A stretch of DNA of 21,876 nucleotides from Seison nebaliae (GCA_023231475.1 JALJEE010001501.1:1-21876), one strand, 5' to 3'. Counted from the stretch's first letter, positions 10,356 to 20,246 are shown. A program made the numbers and translations. The notes: generated from the sequence alone by a model not told the origin.

Positions 10356-12326
10356 TTAGATGGAATATTTTAAATAATCATTCTTCTTCATCGAAAAGAA
10401 GATGGCTAGAGTAATTAGAGCTGATACGAGACTAATGACACATCCGATGATGAATATGGTGAGATCGTTTGATGATTTGACATAAACGGACAACTTTCTT
10501 GAATTCCATGTGGATTCCATCCATAAATCGGAATCATAATCTTTCGCTTCTTTAGCATCATATGATGTATCTCGACTATTGAATCCGATCGATAAGGAGG
10601 GTATAACGTACGTTCTGGAATATAATCGTCTAATCGACGATAATTGATATTGAAAGAAGTTCTTTGCAAGAAACGTTTCATTATATGGTGTGAGCAATGA
10701 TTGATTGATAGAAGTGGAATAAACGAGTAATTGATGTATGAGATAACGTAGAGTAGTATTCGGTTGTAAACCATATACGCCAATATCACCAGATAAACGG
10801 TAGTGAATGACGTCATGGAATTTAGAACGGAAAGAGTCTAACGAATTCATTCTTCCTTCATAATCATCTTTCCTATAGATTGTTTGTAATAAATCACATC
10901 GATAATTAACGGAAAGACAATATAATAATTTAGTAGTGGTCCAATTTGATGATTTGGAAATGGAAATCTGATTACCAGTAATTTGTTGAATGAACTTGAC
11001 CATAACATCAGAGAATAAATCGAAATTTTTCTCATAATCTTTCATGGTAATTGTGAAATTTGTTTCATCGATAAATTCGTCGTCACCAACTTCCAATTGA
11101 TAACTCCAAGAATCGAAGGGTGAAGCGATGTATGGATTTTCATACAATTGTTCTCGATCGACGAAAACGAAGAAAGCGATATGTTTGAAAGAAAGGAATG
11201 AGAGAATGGATGATGGTGGGAATTTTTCTGGAGGATATTCTTTCTGGTCTAAATCGAATTCTGATTTAAATTGATTGACGAGTGATTGCAAAATGCCTTT
11301 CTGGTAATCAGTTTTCACATTGAAGAACATTAATTTTAACGTTATATTATCAGGATCTTGAAAACCGAAAAATAATTCATTGAATTCAATCATTCCAACA
11401 ATCGACGACATATTGAGCAATTGTTTGAGATCGCCAGGTACTAATCTCTCCAATTTCGATTTACCCATTTCATAAACAAACCGTTTCGATGCCATAAAAC
11501 GATAACTTTCTCCATTGAAGAACATAAAAATGATGTGGAGAGAATTTAATGATTTCAATGATGAACTATCAAATAATTTCTTCGTAATCATTAATAATAA
11601 TGATGAATCGATTGATTGAGTAGCGAATGCGGAATCGATATCGGTAAATAAACTATTTCGATCGATATTGACGGAAATGAGAAGGAATTTCGGATTCTCC
11701 TCTTCACTAATGTTGAGTGGTGGGAATAAGGAATAGATGGAATTGTCACCTAAAGGATCACAGAAATTGGATGTTGGTTGAAGTGTGTGAGAAATTGAAT
11801 TGCGTCTTAAACACACTTTCGAATTTCCAACTGCTGCCATTAAAGTCTCATATTTTATACTACATTTATTGTCGCTCTCCTGATTCGTTATACAATTCTG
11901 GATATACATTTGTTCCGTTTTATTCCCAATGAAAATGAGTGGAATTAATAGTTCTTTGGAGATCATGCCCAATCCATATGAATTCCAATTAACGAAGCAA
12001 TCATCCATCAAATTCGTACAAGTGGACGCTGGTGAAAATTGAGACGTTTCCAAATAATTATCAAATATCAGAACGGCTTGTTTATATTTGAGAAATTTGA
12101 AATCTAATAACGATAAAGAACGAAGTAAATAAATCGTTCCAATTGATGATTCATCAGTTGATATCAATCCTTCCACCGTCCCACCACCACAACCGTAGAC
12201 TTTCGATTTAGATAATCGACTGATACAGGTGGAGAAACCGTTCAATTCCAAATACACACCATCATTCAATTCACTTCTTATACTTGAAATAAATAATAGT
12301 ATGCATATCTGAAAATAAATGCTCAT
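10356..12326 (-). CDS. NCSTN: Nicastrin, gamma-secretase subunit
   Basis: This is a 656-residue single-exon frame; human nicastrin has 709. Nicastrin is the large glycosylated ectodomain subunit of gamma-secretase (with presenilin, APH-1 and PEN-2), the intramembrane protease that cleaves Notch and APP stubs. A signal peptide spans about residues 1-18. Family landmarks follow: CLRRNSIS...CDPLGDNSIYSL (human CMRRSS...CDPLSDYNVWS), IIFMFFNGES, then KRFVYEMGKSKLE (human SRMVYDMEKGKF), WMESTWNSR before the membrane, and one transmembrane span at about 619-644 with a short cytosolic tail. At least nine N-glycosylation sequons are visible. The signature DYIGS motif is not kept: the matching residues 274-280 read SYRFMAS, although the preceding Gly-Glu is present (272-273). 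It has no intron, unlike most neighbours. A polypyrimidine tract and CTGTTAG lie about 65 nt before the ATG and could be a splice acceptor. Confidence 0.93.
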   Translation of the reverse strand: MSIYFQICILLFISSIRSELNDGVYLELNGFSTCISRLSKSKVYGCGGGTVEGLISTDESSIGTIYLLRSLSLLDFKFLKYKQAVLIFDNYLETSQFSPASTCTNLMDDCFVNWNSYGLGMISKELLIPLIFIGNKTEQMYIQNCITNQESDNKCSIKYETLMAAVGNSKVCLRRNSISHTLQPTSNFCDPLGDNSIYSLFPPLNISEEENPKFLLISVNIDRNSLFTDIDSAFATQSIDSSLLLMITKKLFDSSSLKSLNSLHIIFMFFNGESYRFMASKRFVYEMGKSKLERLVPGDLKQLLNMSSIVGMIEFNELFFGFQDPDNITLKLMFFNVKTDYQKGILQSLVNQFKSEFDLDQKEYPPEKFPPSSILSFLSFKHIAFFVFVDREQLYENPYIASPFDSWSYQLEVGDDEFIDETNFTITMKDYEKNFDLFSDVMVKFIQQITGNQISISKSSNWTTTKLLYCLSVNYRCDLLQTIYRKDDYEGRMNSLDSFRSKFHDVIHYRLSGDIGVYGLQPNTTLRYLIHQLLVYSTSINQSLLTPYNETFLAKNFFQYQLSSIRRLYSRTYVIPSLSIGFNSRDTSYDAKEAKDYDSDLWMESTWNSRKLSVYVKSSNDLTIFIIGCVISLVSALITLAIFFSMKKNDYLKYSI

Positions 12327-12450
12327 TCTCTCACTAATATTTGATGATGATCTACTAATTCAAGAAATTCATCTAACAGGAAAAAAAAAATTTTTTAATT
12401 AAAATTATCCGATAATGGATAATGATGAAAATTATCAATAAATAAATTTT

Positions 12451-14355
12451 TTATGAATTACTTCCACATAAACGAATACGATTATGGAAATTAAAAATAT
12501 TTTGTGACGATTGCCAAATTCGAACCAAATTGAAATTTCTCACTGAAATTCCTTGAAATGATTGAAATTCCTTCAACGTCGTACAGTTCCTACACATATA
12601 CTTATTTTCCTCACTAATTTCCAATAAGCAATAATCATAAAATTGTTTATTATCATATGTCTTATGATAACTGTGAGAGGAGAATGAGAAAATGATGGAA
12701 GAATTGATGGAAAGAAACATGCAATTATTTGATTCAAGAAAACGATTCATTCCAGTTTGTGCAGGATAATTATCGATAAACACTGATAATTTATCTAGAA
12801 ATGAATAATTAAGTGACGAATGAAAATTAAAAGAATTTTAACTATTTCCATTTTCACATATCTTCCTCAATTCCAATGCCGCTCTTCCTCCACTATAATT
12901 ATGATAGGAAGCAATTAATGATATGACAGTGAAGATTACATTGAATAGTAATCCTGCCAGAAAAAATAATACCATTAAATTTTTCCATTTTACTCTTCCC
13001 AAATAACTACGATAAGTAAACCGTCAGTCTAATCATAATAAGCAGAAGGAAAAAAAAGAAACTTTTTCACATGACGACAAACGACAAAATTGAGAATTGG
13101 ATAAACGTAAATGATAAATCGCAATTCCTTATGTGGGAGAATCGAATAAAGAGAAATGAAATTGATACAACAGAAGAAGAGATAGATCGATGGAGAAAAA
13201 TGGAAATTTTTCCTACCACTCCAAAATTCCATCAATGACGATATGGTGATCATGAGGAGGATGGGCGTGAATAAACCGAATAATTTCGGTAGAACATTTG
13301 TATAATAATAATGGAAGGGTGAAATCTGGAGAGAAAATGAAAGTTAAATTTAAAGAAAGAAAGAATTTTTAACTCCCCAGAGATGACTTTTATTGAGGAA
13401 GACATTGAAATGAAACACTTCCAATTCTGGCCAAATAATTCTCTTCCAAAAAGCACTATCCAACACACAAATGACAACTGGAAATTAAATATAATAATTT
13501 GAATAGGAAAAAATTTCCTCTAACAAATAATGAGAATTGCGAAAAATAATAATTTGAATAATTTCTTCGTTAGATCACAAATGGAACGTCCATTATCCAA
13601 ATAATGGAAATAAAGATCATATAATGCTATCGGAGATAAGAGTATGAACAATTCACATCGGAAGATGAAACATGAGAGTACACACCAAAAATAAAATTTG
13701 AAATTTATTTTCGTGTGTTTTTTCCGAGAATTTTCCACCCACTCACGTACAGCCAACAGATCTAGAGAGATGTAAATCATCGAAATGATTTAAATAAATT
13801 GAAACATGTGGCAAAAGCGAAAGTATTCGGTAATGTTCGTGACGCATAAAAATTGATATGAAATTGACTAATTGTCAATAAAAGAAATAGAATTTTCGTC
13901 TCGTTATCTGATGTGATTGCATTGAGGAACTTGATTGTTGTACGACAGATGATGAATGATAATAAAATTCTAACTAATCACACATTAATTGGAAGGAGAA
14001 GAAGATTCGAGAGAAGAAAACTTGAAATGAGAATGAATATTTTGTCGATGTTGGGCAGGAAGGAGAGAAAGAAATTGAAGGGAATTGATAAGACGATCGG
14101 TCCGAGAAATGTTCTCGGAACGACACCTGAATATTCTAAATGATCATACTGAAATTGAGATGAATCGAAAGAATTCTTCAAAGAAAAATTAACATTTGTT
14201 AAATTTGTCTTATGAAATAGAAGATCATGTGTCGCTTGAATATTGAAACTCTCTTCAACTTTGTTGAATGGAATAAGAATGACATAAATCCCATTCACAA
14301 GAAAATAACAAATACAAAGAAAGTAATAAAATAAATAATGGTCCCTGTCAATCAT
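12451..14355 (-). CDS. ALG12: ALG12, dolichyl-P-mannose alpha-1,6-mannosyltransferase
   Basis: Seven exons (14355-14022, 13973-13806, 13761-13525, 13477-13374, 13325-13063, 13006-12843, 12794-12451) join in frame to 537 residues; human ALG12 has 488. The enzyme is a multi-spanning ER membrane GT-C glycosyltransferase that adds the eighth mannose, in alpha-1,6 linkage, to the lipid-linked N-glycan precursor using dolichyl-P-mannose. Diagnostic segments are [57 protein letters not shown], the [15 protein letters not shown] block (the GT-C family HKE-RF signature), and [12 protein letters not shown]. The luminal first loop carries the expected acidic pair (VEES). Six introns are 44-56 nt, all with GTT donors. 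It lies 124 nt upstream of nicastrin on the same strand and 225 nt downstream of the PX gene. The start is the first ATG of the open exon and gives a normal N-terminal span. Confidence 0.95.
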
Positions 14356-14580
14356 TAGAAGAGGTTATGATAAATGTTTTTAATTTTTATTTCAAAAGCC
14401 AAAAATTTTTATTTTATTTCTTCGTATTCTTCCAAATTCTTCATATTATTCAACTTTTATGAAACTTTCCTTCGAATTAAAACAAATAAATTTTAATTCA
14501 ATTTTTATTATGAATGATTTCAATTAAATCATTATAATGGATATGAACGAATTTAATTTGAATTTGGGAAGTGAATTTAT

Positions 14581-15282
14581 TTAAAGAAGATATTGAGATG
14601 ATCTTATATGTTCGATGAACATCTGATATTTGACATCTCTCGACAATTCTATTCCATAGAGTATGGTAGATGATGATTTGTTTAGCGCGTTATAAACATC
14701 TTCTATTTGTGTATGACGTGACCGGAGAGATGAGAGTTGATAAGACGAATAAATTTTCTCATCATTCTTTGTCTCCTTTTCTTTACAATAATTCCAATCT
14801 CTCTCGGATATTCCAAGGAATAATAAGAGTAATTGTGGAATATTATTGTTCGAAAGAATAATCTGAAAAAAATAAATGAACATTTCCTTTTCTCTCAATT
14901 AAATTCAACTTGGAGATATTGTTGAAAGAGTTTACTTCTATCATTCACCAAAATATCTTGTCGATTGCCTAATGTGTACCTGGATGGGAATTCAGGTGTG
15001 CTCATAATTTTCTTCAACTATAAACGAACGAAAATTTATCGAGAATTAAAAATTTTTATTAAAACTTGATTATGTAATTTTAAGAAATCATTATAACGAC
15101 GCTCACAATAGAATGTGTTGTCTGGTGGGAGAATGATTTCGATAATATATGCCTGACAAAAATCAGTGAAAGAATAATTGGAAAGAAATATTGAAATTTC
15201 TTATAAGATTTATAAGTGTAACGATATAACTCCGTTGCTTATCTCGGTATTTTTTCGTTCCGATAATTTTAACTTCAATCAT
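14581..15282 (-). CDS. PX-domain protein, sorting-nexin-like (SNX24/SNX22 type)
   Basis: Exons 15282-15223, 15152-15066, 15017-14910 and 14862-14581 join in phase 0 throughout to 178 residues, close to human SNX24 (169). The first 115 residues form a PX domain: MIEVKIIGTKKY opens the beta sheet, ERRYNDFLKLHNQLKK carries the RR-Y/F phosphoinositide-binding motif, PSRYTLGNR is the proline loop, and DRSKLFQQYLQ with IPQLLLLFLGI are the closing helices. PX domains bind phosphatidylinositol 3-phosphate and place proteins on early endosomes. The C-terminal 65 residues are not recognised. Introns are 70, 48 and 47 nt. It is divergently arranged with the first cathepsin Z gene, 251 nt apart. The subfamily assignment rests on size and overall pattern, so treat it as tentative. 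Confidence 0.85.
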
Positions 15283-15533
15283 TTTCTCTTCAGTTGAGCG
15301 TTTGTGTAAATAAAACTTCTTTTGTTTGTGAGGAAGTTTTCGAATTAATTTTCAAGAAGAATTATCATATGACAGTGAGCATTCAACGTATAGAGTTGGA
15401 GTTCGAAATTTCTATATACACGACTATCTCATGTTGAAGTCACATTTCATTCAGTTATGATATAAAGAAGACGAGAAACATCTCAATTCATTCTTCAATT
15501 TGAACTTCTTTTTCCACATTCTCCTTTTTTAAG
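15283..15533. promoter_or_regulatory. Divergent promoter region with TATA box for cathepsin Z gene 1
   Basis: The 251 nt between the PX gene start (minus) and the first cathepsin Z start (plus) must hold both promoters. On the plus strand TATAAA at 15461-15466 sits 68 nt before the ATG, allowing a transcription start near 15490. A pyrimidine-rich run ending AAG abuts the ATG at 15534. No matching TATA box was seen for the PX side. Confidence 0.5.
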
Positions 15534-16657
15534 ATGTTTCCTTTAGTTTTTATTATTCTCCAAATTTTCTTGTTAGCCAATTCGGAACAACCGAATTATC
15601 TTTCAACTTTTCCTTGTTTAATTCGTAATAGTCAAGGATTTACTGGAATAAAGTTCTTTTCTTTATCAACTCAAATCAATTGTCATTAAATTCATAGTTA
15701 TGATAAAAGACCATATGAATATATCCCCTTCTCTTCAGTACCACAAAATTGGGATTGGCGCAATGTGAATGGAACAAACTATTGTTCGCCCACTAGAAAT
15801 CAACATATTCCTCAATGTTTAATCATGCTTCATCTTTTATCATTAATGATTGTATTACACAAATAGATTGTGGATCATGTTGGGCAATGGCGTCCACAAG
15901 TGCCTTAGCTGATCGTATTAATATTAAAAGAGGTCACCAATGGCCCACCGCATATTTGAGTGTGCAGAATGTGGTTGATTGTGGAGGTGCTGGAAGTTGT
16001 CATGGAGGTGACGATAAATTAGTTTATAAATATGCTTATGATCAAGGAATACCAGATGAAACTTGTAATAATTATCAAGCTATCGATCAAAGTTTAATTT
16101 AATCGATTTAGAAGGAAATTATGTGACATTCTTATAGAATGTGATAAAATGAATGAATGTGGAACTTGTACACATTCGGGCAAATGTTCAGCATTAAAGA
16201 AATTCGAAAAATATAAAGTGAAAAATTACGGGAATGTTAGCGGCCGAGAGAGAATCATGACCGAAGTTTTCACTAACGGACCAATTAGTTGTGGTATTGG
16301 GGTTACAACCAAGCTGGTTGAGTACCAAGGTGGCGTTTTCGCCGAATACAATCCCACTCAACCTGTTTAAAATTATTTTCATCTCATTCAAACTTTCATG
16401 AAAATTTTAGATAACTCATTTGGTAAGTATTGTTGGATGGGGAGTTGAGAGTGGTGTTGAATATTGGATCGTAAGGAACTCATGGGGTAGTCCTTGGGTT
16501 TAATTTCTTTTAGTTTCTCTTACTTCTTCATTTTTTCCAAAAGGGAGAACTGGGATTTTTCCGAATTGTTACAAGTAAATACAAAAATAATACTGGCAAC
16601 GAATATAATTTAAGAATCGAAACAGATTGTGCATACGGAGATGTATTGTTGAATTAA
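15534..16657 (+). CDS. CTSZ: Cathepsin Z/X-like cysteine protease, copy 1 (six exons)
   Basis: Exons 15534-15652, 15698-15816, 15867-16091, 16138-16364, 16411-16497 and 16544-16657 join to 296 residues (human cathepsin Z 303). It is a papain-family (C1) lysosomal or secreted carboxypeptidase. A signal peptide (about 1-17) and a short propeptide with the conserved Cys28, which in this family bonds the active-site Cys, precede the enzyme. The cathepsin-X-specific NQHIPQY mini-loop leads into CGSCWA with catalytic Cys84. His233 ([10 protein letters not shown]) and Asn253 (VRNSWG) complete the triad; the usual Asn before the His is Thr here. [12 protein letters not shown] is typical of cathepsin Z. 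Five introns are 45-50 nt, and introns 2-5 all start GTTTAA. The last three introns are absent from copy 2. The gene is followed 127 nt later by copy 2. Confidence 0.93.
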
Positions 16658-16784
16658 GAAAATTAACAAAAATATTGCGAAAACTTAAAAAAAATTTTAC
16701 AAAATTTTATTTCCCACAATAACTTTTCCAATTCAATTCGACAATTTTATTGTAAATTTTTTTCATAATTCTCATTCTAATTAG

Positions 16785-17745
16785 ATGAATAATTTTCTTT
16801 TAATTTTTTCCATTTCATTCCTCGCCGTCATAGTAAATGGAAAACATAAATCATGCTTTATTGAGAAAACTCCAAAGAATTGGGGAACTAATCCGTTAGA
16901 GAAAACTTTGAATTTCCTTTAAATTCTCCTTCATTATTTTAGAGGGCGATATGACAATTCTCTAATGGACGTACCAGCCGAATGGGATTGGAGTAATGTA
17001 ACGGGAAAGAATTATTTGTCACCTATCCGAAACCAACATATTCCTCAATGTTATATAATTTGACTTTGAAACTTAAATTAACTTTCAATTTTTAGACTGT
17101 GGCTCTTGTTGGGCTATGGGTTCCACCAGTGCCTTAGCTGATCGTATTAACATCTTGAGAAATGGTCAATGGCCAACTGCTTATTTGAGTGTACAGAATG
17201 TAATTGATTGTGGTGATGCTGGTTCGTGTAATGGTGGAGATGATAGAGGTGTTTGGGAATATGCTTATCATCATGGAATACCAGATGAAACTTGTAATAA
17301 TTATCAAGCTAAAAATCAGGATTGTGACCGATTTAATGAATGTGGAACGTGTCATACATTTGGTTCATGTAATCCTTTAAAGAATTACACTTTATATAAA
17401 GTCAATGAATTTGGCATAATTCATGGAAGAAGTAGTATGATGAAACACATATATCAAGATGGTCCGATTAGTTGTGGAATTCATGTTTCCGTCAAATTAG
17501 AAGAATATGCAGGTGGATTATTCGAAGAATTTGATCCTGTTCCCATGGTTAATCATATCGTCAGTGTCGTCGGATGGGGAATCGACAATGGAACTGAGTT
17601 TTGGAAAGTCAGAAATTCCTGGGGTACACCTTGGGGAGAAACCGGATTTTTGAAAATTGTCACCAGCAAATACAAAAGGGGAACAGGAGACTTGTACAAC
17701 TTAGCCATCGAATCAAGATGTGCTTATGGAATTCCAACTCTCTAA
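16785..17745 (+). CDS. CTSZ: Cathepsin Z/X-like cysteine protease, copy 2 (three exons)
   Basis: Exons 16785-16894, 16943-17049 and 17096-17745 join to 288 residues. A signal peptide (about 1-19), propeptide Cys24, the NQHIPQY mini-loop, CGSCWA with catalytic Cys77, [10 protein letters not shown] with His226 and VRNSWG with Asn246 are all present, so an active carboxypeptidase is expected. Both introns match the position and phase of introns 1 and 2 of copy 1, but the rest of the gene is one continuous exon. A 36-nt block is identical between copies (16046-16081 and 17275-17310), while propeptides and signal peptides differ strongly. The ATG directly follows a TTAG that could be a splice or trans-splice acceptor. 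Confidence 0.94.
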
Positions 17746-19022
17746 AAGCACTTTTAGAGAATAATTCCAACACATACAATTCCATCCAAATGATACTTAA
17801 TGGAATTAAGTTTTAATTAACCAGAACAATTTTTCAATGTAGAAAATTTTTCAAATTTTATTTATTTCCGAAAAAAAAAGCAATTAAATGAGTATTAATA
17901 TTCAAAAAAATTAATGAATTTCTTCACTTTAAAAAAAAATTATTCAGAAATTATTATTATAATTTTAATTAACTTCGAATCCCAAAATTGGCAGTTCTGG
18001 TGATCAAAATTTTTGGAAATAAATAGAAAGAAAAAATTTGATAATTATGAGAAAAGAAATTAATTTTATTTTTATAATGAATTAAATTCTAATTAAGTTT
18101 ACACAATTTATTTATTTATCTTTTAGAGAATTAAACAATTTTTGTGGAATGATAAGAAAAGGTGTAACTCGAAAGGAATTGACGTCTTTCAATGAGAATT
18201 TTAATAGGAATTTTAGGGATTTTTTTGAGAAAATAAAAAAATAAAATTTTTAAATTAGACTTATTAATTAAATATTTAGCATAGTTATTTGTTTGTTTAG
18301 AAGAGAAATTGATGGAGTATAATCGATCACAGATCTATTGAGCTTAACATTTGAAAATCAAGTTTGGAATTCGTATTAGAATTTGGATGTAGATTGATAT
18401 GGTGAAATAATTGGAAAATATTTACAGTGAAATTTATGCATATTCCTATATAATTGGCTTATGACATTGCCATGTGTATAGAAATGCGCATGTGTATGTG
18501 TAAAGAGAAATAATAAGAAATATTTCTCTATTTTTATTGTGAAATAAAAAGGAAATAAGTACTACAATATTTCTCATTTAATAAGAGATTATTTTCCCTT
18601 TCTTTTATTTTACGTGTACTTTTTTCTATTAATTTCCAGCCTTGGCTTCTTCTTTTAGGAGTGAAGAATTTTCGCTAATCCTTTTACTTTTTTCCCCAAA
18701 CTCTCATCGTACGCCAAAGATCATTTGAATAGTTTTCTTAAGATGTTCGGAATTTTTTAAAACGATTTCCCACGTTACCCAGTTCACGTTAATGACTGTA
18801 AATTGTACTTTTTTGTAAAATTAGATCGAATTGTTTTTGTTGTCTAAACGATTAGAAAGTTGTATCGTCAATTTTTTTTGGGGACTTAATCGATTTTCAA
18901 GGAAATTATTCGGTAAAAAACTAAGAAATTTTATTGGTGCTTCGTGGTAAGAATTCAATCAAAATCATATTGTGGAACGAATTAGAAATCATTAGCTAAT
19001 TGCTAGATCTAATGTACTAGAG
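17746..19022. other. Gene-free AT-rich spacer
   Basis: No exon with protein-like composition was found on either strand over about 1.3 kb. The stretch must contain the 3' end of cathepsin Z copy 2 and the promoter and leader of the AT-hook gene. A TG-rich segment lies at about 18470-18500. Nothing more can be supported. Confidence 0.55.
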
Positions 19023-20246
19023 ATGTATTCAAGTGTGAAAAGCGAACGAGGTTTATGGTATGCAACCAAAGAGCACGTGAACATGGGCGACAATGAACAA
19101 TTGCCAAATATTCATCAGCGGTCGAATGCTGGAAATGATGGAAGTGGTAAAATAGGTGGATCATTACATTCTTTAAAAAATGACAATGGAGCAATAGCTG
19201 AGAAACAACAACAACAACAGGCGGGAAAAAAGAAAGGACGTCCAAAAGGGACAACAAGAGAAAATGGTTATCGTGTGAGTACTGGTCGTCCAAAGGGTTC
19301 TGTGAATAAAAGAGAACCAATGGATGCTTATCAACAACAACCGAATCGACAAACACCATATTATTCACCGCATCAAACACATTATGCTCGTAATACATCA
19401 CAACCCCAACAAATGATAGATCAACGTGAATTTCCATCAGGACGGTTACGTTATGACTCGGCAGCGCATCAATTTATTATCGACGTACCAGAAGTGAATG
19501 TCAGTTGTGTAATTAGTAATGATCATTTGAGTGCTATTCTTCGAATGATGACATTCCCACAAATTGTTCAATTAAAAACAACAACAATGTCATTCGAGGA
19601 ACGAGAAAGATTTTTCGAACAAAATTTCGTCAATCCATCAGTTGTTAGTAAAATTTTGATGGATGACAATTATTCAGGTTGTCATAACAATTCATCGGCA
19701 CCTCCGCCACCTTCCAACAACAACAATAACGACAATGATGATATACCATATCAATTGAGTGGAAATGATGGTGGAAATGCGAATGGTAATCCATCGGGAC
19801 CGATAGCCAATACAGGACAATCACGTTTGTATGATAATCGAGAGAACGTATCGAGTTCAATGTCACAAAATTATGCAAATAGTCGTCAAATTGCGACAGG
19901 ATCTTCTTCAAACGTATCACCAACAATGGTCAATTTGTCTCATCCGACTGGTCCACATACCAGAATTAATTATGCTCATGTGGCAACTAGTGATAATGGT
20001 GACGGTGGATCGGAGATGATGACCGATCCAAATTTAGAGTGGCAGCCCAAAAAGAAGAAAGGTCGACCGAAAGGTAGTACGAGACAGAATGGTTATAAAG
20101 TAAGTCCGGGTCGTCCCCGTAATTGTCAACGTGGAATCGATATGCCAAGTGAGAACACTCATCCAATTAGTCAACATGACATGACATCACAGTATGATCA
20201 ACATATGATTGATTCGAATGCTCATTCGATGAATATTGAATCTTAA
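19023..20246 (+). CDS. Low-complexity nuclear protein with two paired AT-hook modules
   Basis: This is a single-exon frame of 407 residues. It has four AT-hook cores in two pairs: GRPKG at 72-76 and 88-92, and GRPKG at 347-351 with GRPR at 363-366. Each pair is preceded by Lys-rich KKK and spaced by TRENGYRVS or TRQNGYKVS, so the pair is an internal repeat unit. AT-hooks bind the minor groove of AT-rich DNA, so a chromatin or transcription role in the nucleus is inferred. Between the pairs are poly-Gln, Pro and Asn stretches (PPPPSNNNNNDNDD) and one compact, possibly folded segment at about residues 140-210 (FIIDVPEVNVSCVISNDHL, then MSFEERERFFEQNF). It is not assigned to a named family. A second in-frame ATG at 19083 (MGDNEQ) could be the true start. 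AATAAA occurs at 20349-20354 and 20368-20373. Confidence 0.85.
   Translation: MYSSVKSERGLWYATKEHVNMGDNEQLPNIHQRSNAGNDGSGKIGGSLHSLKNDNGAIAEKQQQQQAGKKKGRPKGTTRENGYRVSTGRPKGSVNKREPMDAYQQQPNRQTPYYSPHQTHYARNTSQPQQMIDQREFPSGRLRYDSAAHQFIIDVPEVNVSCVISNDHLSAILRMMTFPQIVQLKTTTMSFEERERFFEQNFVNPSVVSKILMDDNYSGCHNNSSAPPPPSNNNNNDNDDIPYQLSGNDGGNANGNPSGPIANTGQSRLYDNRENVSSSMSQNYANSRQIATGSSSNVSPTMVNLSHPTGPHTRINYAHVATSDNGDGGSEMMTDPNLEWQPKKKKGRPKGSTRQNGYKVSPGRPRNCQRGIDMPSENTHPISQHDMTSQYDQHMIDSNAHSMNIES

Noticed and set aside
11717-11932. 71-residue plus-strand frame inside nicastrin
   Set aside because: It is an antisense shadow of the clearly homologous nicastrin frame.
19009-19437. 142-residue frame antisense to the AT-hook gene
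   Set aside because: It is the mirror of repetitive Gln/His codons; the plus-strand frame has recognisable AT-hooks and runs nearly three times as long.
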